Source: Coriobacteriales bacterium
GTDB lineage: Bacteria; Actinomycetota; Coriobacteriia; Coriobacteriales; UBA8131
Reading direction: 5' to 3'
Assembly (NCBI GenBank): GCA_031263025.1
Contig: JAISGO010000012.1
Coordinates: forward strand, 1-47,702
DNA length: 47,702 bases
The notes below the pieces were generated by a model that saw nothing but the letters and a program-made list of their open reading frames with translations, had not been told where the DNA came from and did not search any database. Positions 26,074-34,851 of this stretch are shown piece by piece. The translations under genes and the position numbers were made by a program. The stretch's first letter is position 1; each line of letters opens with the position of its first letter.

Positions 26074-28485
26074 ATGTATAAGAAAAGCCCCATCAGCGAA
26101 CGTATTGCCTCGATCCGCGAGCGTTATCGCAATACCGTGCCGACCATCATGACCGAGCGTTTCAAGATTGTCACTGAGTTCTATAAAGCCCATCCCGATC
26201 TACCGGCGATGAAGAAGCGCGCGCTGGTCTTCAAAGAGCTCTGTGAGAAGATGCCTACCCCCATCCATAAGCATGAGTTGGTGGTAGGCGATCTGACCTC
26301 CATCTATCGTGGAAGTGCCCTCTATCCGGATTGCTCGGCTTGGATGTTCGAGAACTTCCGCGTGACCGACCCCCGCGAGCGTGAGCTCGACCGCTATGAG
26401 GTAAGCGACGAGGACCTTGAATACATCTGGAGTGAAGAGGACTTCTGGCTCAAGAACAACCTCTCACACAAGATGGATAACTCGCTTACCCCAGGGTTCC
26501 ACAAGATCGTCGGCAATGGGGTCACCACTTTCGGCGATAAAGGTTGCTCGACCATGCCGACCGGTCATTATTGCGTCGACTTTGAGTTGGTCATCAACAA
26601 GGGCTTCAAGGCGATCGGCGATGAGGCCCGTGCCCATCTGGCCGCGATTGACGGCAAACTCTATGGCGAGGACGCCAAGAAAGCCCAATTCTACGAGGCC
26701 ATCTCTATCGTCTCTGACGCTATGTTGACCTATGCCGAGCGTTACGCCCAAGAAGCCGACCGCCAAGCCGCCGCTTGTGAATATCCGGAACGTAAAGCCG
26801 AGCTTGAGATGATGGCCAAGACCCTGCGTTGGATCTTCAAGAACCCCTGTCGCACCCTTTACGAGGCAGTCGAGGCGATGTACCTCTACCAGACGGCATC
26901 GGGACTTTCTGAGGCTTTGCATGGTACCTCTTGGGGCCGGGCCGACCAGTATCTGGGTGGATTTTATCAAGAGGATCTCGAAGCCGGACGTATCACCCCG
27001 GAGTACGGGCAGGAGATCATCGATGCTTTCTGCTTGAAACTTGCCGAATCCAATCGCGTCTCAGGTTCTGAGGTGACCTACGCCAACGGTGGCTATACCT
27101 CAGGGCAGCTGATCACCCTAGGCGGGGTCGGACGCGACGGCAAGGACGCCACTAACGCCCTCACCTATATGTTCCTCCAATCAGCCGACCGGCTCGACCT
27201 GCACGATCCGCCGATGTCCGTACGTATCGACGATGACACTCCCGAAGAGCTCTGGGAAGCCGCCATCGAGACCACCAAGCGCCACGGCGGCCTGCCTACT
27301 TTCGAGAGCGACAACGCTATCATCCCAGCCCTGGCAAAGCGCATGTCCTTAGAGGATGCCCGTGACTACTGCTTGATCGGCTGCGTCGAGCCAGCAGGTG
27401 CTGGCGACGAGTGGCCGGCCTGCGGTGGTTCCGGCCAGGAGTCCTTCTGGCTGCTCTCCGGTCTGGCTAACCAGGCCATCAACAATGGTGAGAACCCCAA
27501 GAAAGGTCCGGACGGCAAGACCACTGGCCAGACCGGGATCGCGACCGGCTATCTCTATGAAATGAAGGATTTTGACGAGGTCTTGGCTGCTGTCGAGAAG
27601 CAGATGGACTACTTTGTGGACTGGCATATCGCCTTCACCAATATCCATGAGTACGTGGTGGCCGAAAACGCCCCTCTGCCGGTGATCTCGGCGGTGATGG
27701 ATGGCTGCATGGAATCCGGCAAAGACGTCTCCTGGGGCGGCGCCAAGTACAACTCGACCGGCTTCGCCGGAGTCGGCTTGGGCACTCTGGTGGACAGTCT
27801 CGCCGTGATCAAGTACATGGTTTTCGACAAGAAGCTGATCGACGCCAAGGACTTCCTTGAGGCAGTCAACTCCAACTGGGAAGGCCAAGAGGAGCTGCGC
27901 CAGACCATCCATAAGATCGTGCCGCGCTATGGCAACGACGACCCCTACGTCGACGAGATCGCCAAGTGGGTGGCGGACAAGTTCTCGGCCAAAGTCTCGG
28001 CTGCGACTGGTCCGCGTGGCAACCACTTCGCCCCTGGCCTTTATCCGGTCGCCCTACACGTGCTCTATGGCATGATCTCCCCGGCTACCCCGGACGGCCG
28101 CAAGGCCGGCGAGCCCCTCTCTGACGGCATCTCGCCGGTGCAGCAGATGGACAAGTCGGGGCCGCTCTCGACCCTCAAGTCGACCAGTGTCTTCGACCAT
28201 TCGGAGTTTCCCAACGGCACCCTGCTCAATATGAAGCTCCACCCCAAGTCGGTCGAGGGCGAGGGACTGCATAAACTCGAGGCTTTGATCAAGTCCTACA
28301 TGGATCTCGGCGGCATGGAACTGCAGTTCAACATCGTCAGCCCTGAGACCCTGCGCGACGCTCAGGCCAACCCTGAGGCGCACAAGGACCTGGTGGTACG
28401 TATCGCCGGCTTCTCAGCTTACTTCACTGAGTTGTTCAAAGGTATGCAGGACGACGTGATCTACCGTACCGAAGTCGAACTGTAA
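26074..28485 (+). CDS. Glycyl-radical enzyme GRE3 (tandem paralogue of GRE2)
   Basis: 803 aa from ATG 26074, same length as GRE2 and highly similar throughout; LIGCVEPAGAGDEWPACGG; VVRIAGFSAYF. Confidence 0.93.
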   Translation: MYKKSPISERIASIRERYRNTVPTIMTERFKIVTEFYKAHPDLPAMKKRALVFKELCEKMPTPIHKHELVVGDLTSIYRGSALYPDCSAWMFENFRVTDPRERELDRYEVSDEDLEYIWSEEDFWLKNNLSHKMDNSLTPGFHKIVGNGVTTFGDKGCSTMPTGHYCVDFELVINKGFKAIGDEARAHLAAIDGKLYGEDAKKAQFYEAISIVSDAMLTYAERYAQEADRQAAACEYPERKAELEMMAKTLRWIFKNPCRTLYEAVEAMYLYQTASGLSEALHGTSWGRADQYLGGFYQEDLEAGRITPEYGQEIIDAFCLKLAESNRVSGSEVTYANGGYTSGQLITLGGVGRDGKDATNALTYMFLQSADRLDLHDPPMSVRIDDDTPEELWEAAIETTKRHGGLPTFESDNAIIPALAKRMSLEDARDYCLIGCVEPAGAGDEWPACGGSGQESFWLLSGLANQAINNGENPKKGPDGKTTGQTGIATGYLYEMKDFDEVLAAVEKQMDYFVDWHIAFTNIHEYVVAENAPLPVISAVMDGCMESGKDVSWGGAKYNSTGFAGVGLGTLVDSLAVIKYMVFDKKLIDAKDFLEAVNSNWEGQEELRQTIHKIVPRYGNDDPYVDEIAKWVADKFSAKVSAATGPRGNHFAPGLYPVALHVLYGMISPATPDGRKAGEPLSDGISPVQQMDKSGPLSTLKSTSVFDHSEFPNGTLLNMKLHPKSVEGEGLHKLEALIKSYMDLGGMELQFNIVSPETLRDAQANPEAHKDLVVRIAGFSAYFTELFKGMQDDVIYRTEVEL

Positions 28486-28496
28486 AATAATAATTT

Positions 28497-28531
28497 GCCT
28501 CGGGGGCGATCAGGCCTCCGAGGCTGTTTTT
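28497..28531 (+). terminator. Intrinsic terminator after GRE3
   Basis: GCCTCGGGGG...CCTCCGAGGC (one mismatch) followed by TGTTTTT. Confidence 0.75.
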
Positions 28532-28559
28532 AGCTCAGGCAGAAGGAGCCCACAGGCGC

Positions 28560-29606
28560 ATGGTAAATATAGACACAAGGGGACTGACTTACGACGTCCA
28601 GGGTTTCACCGTCCAGGACGGGCCGGGCATCCGCACCACGGTCTTCCTCAAAGGTTGCCCCCTGCGTTGTCTTTGGTGTCACAGCCCTGAGTCGCAGCGT
28701 TTCGACCCCCAGATCTCCTATATGAAGATGCGCTGCGTCGGCATCGATGAATGCGGGCTCTGCCTTGCGCCGGAAGTCTGTCCGCAAGCCGCGATCAAAG
28801 CAGGGGAGTGGGTCGACAAGCCGGCTGAGCCAGGGGTGCAGATCCAACTGCCCGAGCTTGACCGCGGCAAGTGCGATGATTGCGGGCTCTGCGCGGAGAA
28901 ATGTCCGACTGAGGCCCTCTTCATGGCCGGTGAAGAGTGGTCGGTAGATCGTCTGGTCGAACGCCTGCTCAAAGACAAGACCTTCTTCGAGCATTCCGGT
29001 GGGGGAGTGACTATCTCCGGTGGCGAACCGCTTTCCCAGCATGATTTTACTCTGGCGGTGCTTAAGCGCCTGCATGAAGAGGGCATCCATACCGCACTTG
29101 ACACTACCGGCTTCGCCAAGTGGGAGGTCTTGGCCGAGAGCGTGCCTTACACCAATCTTTATCTCTATGACCTGAAGAACATGGACTCCAAGCAGCACGA
29201 GCAGGGCACTGGCGTGCCCAACCAGCTGATCCTCGAGAACTTGGAAAAGCTGGGCCAGGCCTGCGCCGACTTCAACCGCAAGAGCATCGGCGACTATTCG
29301 AGTGCCGCAGTGGCGGCTGCCGACCCGCGCCAGGTGGCCCAGATCCAAGTCCGGGTGCCGGTCATCCCCAACTACAACGATAACCCAGCTAATTTCGAGG
29401 TCATGGCAAAGTTCTGCCAGAAGCTCCAAGCCAATGGGGCGCTTAAGATCATCCAGCTTCTGCCTTATCACAACCTCGGCGTCGCCAAGCACGAACGCAT
29501 CCTCACCCAAGGCCAGATCTTGGAGGCTCCCAATATGGACGATAGCCACGTTGAGCCTTTGGCTGAGATACTACGTCAGGCTGGCCTACCGGTGCAGTTG
29601 CATTAG
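28560..29606 (+). CDS. Glycyl-radical enzyme activating enzyme (radical SAM), activase 2
   Basis: VQDGPGIRTTVFLKGCPLRCLWCHSPES, ferredoxin-like clusters, GGGVTISGGEPL. Confidence 0.93.
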   Translation: MVNIDTRGLTYDVQGFTVQDGPGIRTTVFLKGCPLRCLWCHSPESQRFDPQISYMKMRCVGIDECGLCLAPEVCPQAAIKAGEWVDKPAEPGVQIQLPELDRGKCDDCGLCAEKCPTEALFMAGEEWSVDRLVERLLKDKTFFEHSGGGVTISGGEPLSQHDFTLAVLKRLHEEGIHTALDTTGFAKWEVLAESVPYTNLYLYDLKNMDSKQHEQGTGVPNQLILENLEKLGQACADFNRKSIGDYSSAAVAAADPRQVAQIQVRVPVIPNYNDNPANFEVMAKFCQKLQANGALKIIQLLPYHNLGVAKHERILTQGQILEAPNMDDSHVEPLAEILRQAGLPVQLH

Positions 29607-29624
29607 AACAAGATGCGAGGGAAA

Positions 29625-30290
29625 ATGATGACGCAAAAGGACGGAAAGCAAGAAGGCGCTGAACTAAGGCCGACTCCCGAGTTACTTGACCAGATTGCTA
29701 CACGTGAGTGGCAGATGTTGCAAGAGGTCAACCAAGGCGGCCCGCGGGCCGAATGTCAGGACTCACCTCAGACCTTCAAGGCTATGCGCGAGGGACAGTT
29801 CGCGGTTTGGTCAAAATCTGCCGCTGAGTCCTATCTGCAGGACCTGAAAGACGCTGAGCAGACGGGACGCAATTTAGTCCGGGAAAAATATGTGAACATG
29901 ATGCTCTTGGGTCAGACCTGCATGAACACTGATTATCTGCCCCTGGCTTCGCCACGCAGACAAAAAGTCGTCGAGCTGAGCACTTCTGTGGCTGACCTGC
30001 TTGTCCAGGAAAACACTGCCATCTTGTCTCGTTATCCCCACTTGGCGCCTTTGATGCGCCCTGTCGAACAGGCCGGCGATGACCAAGATCATACCTCTAT
30101 AGAGACCTACCTACGGGGAGAGCTCCTCACTTATTCAGAGACGACCCTCGAGCTCCTGCTCCAATGGGTCACGCAACTTGAGCGCGAGGGGCGCGATTAC
30201 GCTAAGCAAGTGTTGACCAATTCCCTGCGCTTTAACGGTTTCAGAGACTTAGCCCAAGCTGACGCTGCGGTTGCCCATGCCCAGCGCTGA
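29625..30290 (+). CDS. DUF4125-like protein
   Basis: Sequence ATREWQMLQEVNQGGPRAECQDSPQTFKAMREGQFAVW recalled as DUF4125-like; not verified by search. Confidence 0.65.
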   Translation: MMTQKDGKQEGAELRPTPELLDQIATREWQMLQEVNQGGPRAECQDSPQTFKAMREGQFAVWSKSAAESYLQDLKDAEQTGRNLVREKYVNMMLLGQTCMNTDYLPLASPRRQKVVELSTSVADLLVQENTAILSRYPHLAPLMRPVEQAGDDQDHTSIETYLRGELLTYSETTLELLLQWVTQLEREGRDYAKQVLTNSLRFNGFRDLAQADAAVAHAQR

Positions 30291-31107
30291 CCTGGATAAT
30301 CTGCTCGCGCGCATTGACTCTATCTTAGGCCACGCTGACAAACAGTTAGTTGACCAGCAGTTAAAGTCGCTGCTCGAGCAAAGTGAGGCGGACGACCCTT
30401 TAAGCCCGGCCACACTCTGTCTGCTCAACGAGTATGCGGGTTGGCTACGCGGTGTCAGCCGTTTGACTGAAGCCGAAAGTTACTTCCAGATATTGCTAGA
30501 GCGAATTGCCGACTGCCCAGGCGACCAGGGAGTGGCGCGAGCCAATGCCTTGGTCAATATCGCTGGTTTGCGCCGCTTACAAGGCGACCCCGAGGGGGCC
30601 TTGGCCCTTTGCGATGAGGCCGCAACCTTAAGCGAGGGTAAGGCACATGCCGATGTCTATCTTGACGCTGCCATCCTGAACGCCCGTCTTCTGGCTTACA
30701 TTTCTGCTGGTAACTGCGAAGCGGCCTTAAGCTGTGCACACAGCTTATTGGAAAACCTCCAAGGCAACCCCGAAACCGACGACCATGAATTAGCCACTGC
30801 CTATAACAACCTAGCAGCGCTGGCCATGCGCGCAGGAAAACTTGAACAGGCCGAACAAGCGGCGGATAAAGCCCTGCTCATCTACCAGCAGATGCCAGAG
30901 GAAAATATCCACCACGGTAGTGCGCTGGCGACGCGCGGCTCGATCCATCTCAAGAAGGGAGAATATACAGCTGCGCTGGAAAGCTTCGAGCAGGCACTCC
31001 CTTTGATCAGGCGATACTTCGGTGAGAACCAAGAATATGCACAAGCGGTAAAGCTACGCGACCTTGCCCTGCGCGAGTGTGAACCCTTTAGAAAGGACGA
31101 GCGATGA
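30277..31107 (+). CDS. Tetratricopeptide-repeat protein
   Basis: Repeated TPR-like helices (AYNNLAALAMRAGKLEQAEQAADKAL; GSIHLKKGEYTAALESFEQAL); overlaps the upstream gene. Confidence 0.8.
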   Translation: MPSADLDNLLARIDSILGHADKQLVDQQLKSLLEQSEADDPLSPATLCLLNEYAGWLRGVSRLTEAESYFQILLERIADCPGDQGVARANALVNIAGLRRLQGDPEGALALCDEAATLSEGKAHADVYLDAAILNARLLAYISAGNCEAALSCAHSLLENLQGNPETDDHELATAYNNLAALAMRAGKLEQAEQAADKALLIYQQMPEENIHHGSALATRGSIHLKKGEYTAALESFEQALPLIRRYFGENQEYAQAVKLRDLALRECEPFRKDER

Positions 31108-32066
31108 AAGCCCTGCAGCTTTCCCGTGAATATTGTATGGGAACATTCCTGCCTGCTTTCCGCGCTGCTTATCCTGACGTGGCAGCGCAGACCGCCTTTG
31201 GCTTGGCCGGCAACGGATCAGAATGTTTCGGTTACGACGATGAATGGTCGCGGGATCACGATTGGGGCGTGGACTTTTTTTGTTGGCTGCCCGATGACCT
31301 CGCTACTGACGGCCAAGGACAAGCTAGCGCCTTACTCAGAGAACTCGGACAGTGGCGGACCGATTTCCTGAAGCATAATCCCCCTAGTGCTCTGCGGCTA
31401 GAGTCCAGCTATAGCCGTGCGCGTGGCGTGATCGCGGTGGGGGACTTCTACCGACAGTTGATCGGTGTAGCGGGCTGTCCAGGAGAGCTCAGCCAGTGGC
31501 TGCGTATTCCTGAGCCTAATCTCGCCCTGGCCGTCAATGGCGAGGTCTGGCAAGACGGCGCTGGTGACTTCAGCCGTATCCGCCGCGAGCTGCTACAGTT
31601 TTACCCTGAGGACCTGCGCCTCAAACGTCTGGCCGCCAGATGCATGGAAATCGCCCAGACTGGCCAATACAACTTCGAAAGGACGGGCAAACGCAGCGAA
31701 TGGCTGACCGTTAAGTTGATCTTGGCCCGCTTTGCCGAAGCCGTGATCGCCGTAGTTTTCTTGCTTAACAAAATCTATCGTCCCTACTATAAATGGGCGG
31801 CGCACATGATGTATGGCTTGCCCCTCCTGGGCAGTCCGGTCAGCCAGGCCCTCCAGAAGCTTTTCCTGCTCGACCCGGCCAAGACGCAGGAACGCAAGGC
31901 ATCTTCGCTGATCATTGAAGAGATCTGCGCTTTGCTCGTAGGCGAGCTCAATCGCCAAGAACTGACCACAAGCGGTGAGGTTTTTCTCACTGTTCAAGGC
32001 CAGGAGCTACAAGCCCGGATCAAGGATCCGGCTTTGGCAAAACTTCCTGCTCAGTATCTCGTATAA
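31104..32066 (+). CDS. DUF4037-like protein with nucleotidyltransferase-like N-terminus
   Basis: AFGLAGNGSECFGYDDEWSRDHDWGVDFFCWLPDD resembles a pol-beta-type GS...D-x-D motif; overlaps the TPR gene by ATGA. Confidence 0.65.
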   Translation: MKALQLSREYCMGTFLPAFRAAYPDVAAQTAFGLAGNGSECFGYDDEWSRDHDWGVDFFCWLPDDLATDGQGQASALLRELGQWRTDFLKHNPPSALRLESSYSRARGVIAVGDFYRQLIGVAGCPGELSQWLRIPEPNLALAVNGEVWQDGAGDFSRIRRELLQFYPEDLRLKRLAARCMEIAQTGQYNFERTGKRSEWLTVKLILARFAEAVIAVVFLLNKIYRPYYKWAAHMMYGLPLLGSPVSQALQKLFLLDPAKTQERKASSLIIEEICALLVGELNRQELTTSGEVFLTVQGQELQARIKDPALAKLPAQYLV

Positions 32067-32076
32067 AGGAGAAAAA

Positions 32077-33009
32077 ATGCTTACAGACAAGCCCCAAATC
32101 CTGGTCATCGGCGGTAGTTATTTCCTCGGTCGGGTCTTTTGCCGGCTCTGCTCTGAGGGCGGCCTTGCCGACCTCTTCGTGATCAACCGCGGTCGCTACA
32201 AGCTTGATCTGCCTGGTGTGAGGGAGTATCAAGCTGACCGACACGATGCCTCCTCGCTAGACCACATCGTTAAAGAAGAGCTCATCAGACAGGACTTTGA
32301 TGCAGTTGTCGACCTCTGTGCCTACCAGCCTGGCGACATCGCCGCCTTACTCAATCTTGTCAAGGGGCGTTGTAATCGCTACGTTTATGTCAGCACTTCG
32401 AGCGTCTATCAAGCAAGCGATATAGCCAAGGACGAGGACGCCCCTTTGTTGGATGAGTTCCCCGCAGGTGAAGTCGGCAGCTATGTGCAGGATAAGCGTT
32501 ATCTGGAAAACGAGCTCGATTGGGGCAGCGCCCAAGTTGACATGGACTACACGGTATTCCGGCCGAGCTTCATCTTCGGTCCCTACAACTATGCTCCCCG
32601 TGAATCCTGGCTGATCGAGCGGATCATAAAGGGTCAGCCTGTCCCTTATCCAAGTGACGCCAGCGCCAAGTTCAGCATGGTCTATGTCAGTGATGCGGCC
32701 CGCGCCCTGATTGCGGCTGCAACGAGTGAGCGAAGTGGAAAACAGCTCTACAACCTGGCGAGTCCTGAACAGATTGACTATGACCGGCTTTTCCAAGAGC
32801 TTGAGCTGCAGAATGGTCAAAGTTTCCTTCGTAATCCGATGGGTATAGAGAAGATCATCGAGGACAACGTCGGTTTAGCCTTCCCCCTCGATCAAAACGA
32901 CTTACTTGACGCTAATCGTTTCACGCGCGACTTCGAATTCAGCTGGACTCCTTTCAGCGAAGGCATGCGTAAGACCTTTAAGGCCTTTAAGGCGGTGTTC
33001 ACAAAATAG
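32077..33009 (+). CDS. NAD-dependent epimerase/dehydratase (extended SDR)
   Basis: ILVIGGSYFLGRVFCRLC Rossmann start, YVYVSTSSVYQ; SD AAAGGAG upstream of ATG 32077. Confidence 0.85.
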   Translation: MLTDKPQILVIGGSYFLGRVFCRLCSEGGLADLFVINRGRYKLDLPGVREYQADRHDASSLDHIVKEELIRQDFDAVVDLCAYQPGDIAALLNLVKGRCNRYVYVSTSSVYQASDIAKDEDAPLLDEFPAGEVGSYVQDKRYLENELDWGSAQVDMDYTVFRPSFIFGPYNYAPRESWLIERIIKGQPVPYPSDASAKFSMVYVSDAARALIAAATSERSGKQLYNLASPEQIDYDRLFQELELQNGQSFLRNPMGIEKIIEDNVGLAFPLDQNDLLDANRFTRDFEFSWTPFSEGMRKTFKAFKAVFTK

Positions 33010-33088
33010 ACAAGTCAGACTGGAGCGGGTGAAAAGACTTGCATTTAGATAACTTAAATCTGGCGCCGGATATTTTGTTCGAACCTAA

Positions 33089-33112
33089 GGGACAGTCTAT
33101 AGGGTGTCCCCG
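33089..33112. repeat. REP-like GGGACA...TGTCCC element
   Basis: TAGGGTGTCCCCG (33100-33112) is the exact reverse complement of 1057-1069. Confidence 0.6.
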
Positions 33113-33136
33113 CATTGACAATGTTTTTCGCGTAGG

Positions 33137-33220
33137 AAAAATCACCCAGATCGTATGAGCATCGGACCGAAGTTACCTGGCGGTGATGAGGTCCGATGCG
33201 AATGCGAGCTGGGTGATTTT
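33137..33220. terminator. Long imperfect hairpin, candidate bidirectional terminator or structured RNA
   Basis: Arms AATCACCCAG/CTGGGTGATT with flanking A/T runs, and GCATCGGACC/GGTCCGATGC; 21-nt loop. Confidence 0.7.
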
Positions 33221-33231
33221 AACAAGCGAAA

Positions 33232-33307
33232 TGGAGCGGCGGACGGGACTCGAACCCGCAACAATCAGCTTGGAAGGCTGATGCTCTACCAATTGAACTA
33301 CCGCCGC
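33232..33307 (-). tRNA. tRNA-Gly (anticodon TCC), CCA encoded
   Basis: Reverse complement GCGGCGGTAGTTCAATTGGTAGAGCATCAGCCTTCCAAGCTGATTGTTGCGGGTTCGAGTCCCGTCCGCCGCTCCA folds as a cloverleaf; anticodon loop CTTCCAA. Confidence 0.95.
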
Positions 33308-33390
33308 GAAACCCTTAAGATTATAGCGCAACTTTGCTTGTGCTAAAATATCACCGTTTTCATTGGACAAGAGAAAAGGTTACTGTGAAA

Positions 33391-33476
33391 GCTTCTGATC
33401 ACTTAGATCACCCTCGAAGCATGTAGCCTGTCCGCGTCTCCCAGGTGGGGCCGGACGGGCCGCACTACCACACATG
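33391..33476 (+). promoter_or_regulatory. Structured 5' leader candidate upstream of the MgtE-like/Nramp operon
   Basis: Stems GCTTCTGATC/GATCA..GAAGC, CCTGTCCG/CGGACGGG and ATGT/ACAT within the leader. Confidence 0.45.
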
Positions 33477-33495
33477 TCAGATATAGGGAGACGTG

Positions 33496-34851
33496 ATGTT
33501 TTATCTATCCCAAATCCTGGGACGGACGGTTTACGACCGCTCAGGTAAAAGCATTGGTAAACTATCAGACCTAGCCATTCAGACGGGGCAGGTCTTTCCG
33601 CATATCACCTCAATCACTTTTAGGGGGCCGGGCAAGACCCCCTTTCAGATCTCTTGGCGCAAATACGTTGACCAAGTCGATCAAGAAAATAAAGTCCATC
33701 TCAAGGTTGACCAGACCGACCTACGCTTTAGCTATACCCAACCCGGTGAGCTGTTGGTTGCCCGTGATCTGCTCAACAAACAGATCGTTGACACTGCGGG
33801 ACTCAAAGTGGTGCGCGTCAACGACCTTAAATTCGCCCCTTCTGGCGGTGCTAAGGGCGGCCAATACCGTCTACTTGGGGCCGAAGTCGGCATCCGTGGC
33901 TTACTGCGTGGCATCTCACCCCATCTCGAGGGTTTGATGCTTGCGCTCAGCAAGCTTTTCGGGCATAGTATCAAAGAGAAATTGATCGCATGGAGCTATA
34001 TGGAGCTCGTCGACAAGGACCTCTCTGACGTCCGTCTGGCCGTCTCCCACAAACGCCTGGAAGAGCTCCACCCAGCTGATATCGCAGACATCTTAGAGCA
34101 GCTTGATCCCAAGCAAAGGGCGGCCGTCTTTGATCACCTCGATGCCGAACAAGCCGCAGACACCGTGACCGAGCTTGAAGACGAGTACCAAGGAGACATC
34201 ATCGACGAGCTATCGCCCAGCCAGGCCGCTGGCGTCCTCAATCAGATGGAGCCTGATGACGTGGCTGATATCCTCGGTGACCTTGATTATGATAAGCGCG
34301 AGGCCCTACTTAAACTCATGGGGGTGGACGACCGTCAAAACGTCCGGCGTTTATTGGGATACAAAGAAGACAGTGCCGGTGGGGTGATGACGACGGAGTT
34401 CCTCACTTTGCCAAAGGATGAGACCGTGCAGGCCGCAATCGAGGCGATTCGGGCGGCTGGTCAAGAACTAGAAAACGTGCACTATGTTTATTTGGTCGAT
34501 GATGCCCAACGCCTGGCTGGTACCATCTCCTTGCGCCAGCTCGTCGTAGCTAAGCCTGACGCCATCTTATCTGATTTGGCCACCCCGGTTGAGGATCTGA
34601 TTACGACTGGTCCAGAACGTGACCAAGAAGAGGTTGCCAGGCTGATCAGCAAGTACAACCTGCTTTCGGTGCCCGTCATCGACGAACAGATGAAACTCCT
34701 TGGCATTGTCACCGTCGATGATGCTCTCGACGTGATTGAAGAAGAGCACGAGGAGGATCTGCATAATGCCGGTTCAAAGATCATCTATATGGTGATTGCC
34801 GTGATCGTGCTTGCGATAATCGTCCAGATTATCCTGGTCATGGTGCATTAA
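33496..34851 (+). CDS. PRC-barrel-like / MgtE intracellular N-domain / CBS-pair protein with one C-terminal TM
   Basis: LHPADIADILEQLDPKQRAAVFDHLDAEQAADTVTELE (MgtE_N), paired CBS, C-terminal IIYMVIAVIVLAIIVQIILVMV; SD AGGGAG. Confidence 0.8.
   Translation: MFYLSQILGRTVYDRSGKSIGKLSDLAIQTGQVFPHITSITFRGPGKTPFQISWRKYVDQVDQENKVHLKVDQTDLRFSYTQPGELLVARDLLNKQIVDTAGLKVVRVNDLKFAPSGGAKGGQYRLLGAEVGIRGLLRGISPHLEGLMLALSKLFGHSIKEKLIAWSYMELVDKDLSDVRLAVSHKRLEELHPADIADILEQLDPKQRAAVFDHLDAEQAADTVTELEDEYQGDIIDELSPSQAAGVLNQMEPDDVADILGDLDYDKREALLKLMGVDDRQNVRRLLGYKEDSAGGVMTTEFLTLPKDETVQAAIEAIRAAGQELENVHYVYLVDDAQRLAGTISLRQLVVAKPDAILSDLATPVEDLITTGPERDQEEVARLISKYNLLSVPVIDEQMKLLGIVTVDDALDVIEEEHEEDLHNAGSKIIYMVIAVIVLAIIVQIILVMVH

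Noticed and set aside
23552-28485. GRE2/GRE3 as 4-hydroxyphenylacetate decarboxylase or pyruvate formate-lyase
   Set aside because: No HpdC-like small subunit nearby, and the active-site loop is GCVEP rather than the PFL Cys-Cys pair; specificity left unassigned.
28530-29549. 339-aa minus-strand ORF antisense to activase 2
   Set aside because: The plus-strand frame carries clear radical-SAM and ferredoxin motifs; the antisense frame shows no recognisable domain.
33380-33495. Assignment of the MgtE-like/Nramp leader to M-box or yybP-ykoY riboswitch
   Set aside because: Could not recognise the conserved cores by eye; reported only as an unassigned structured leader.
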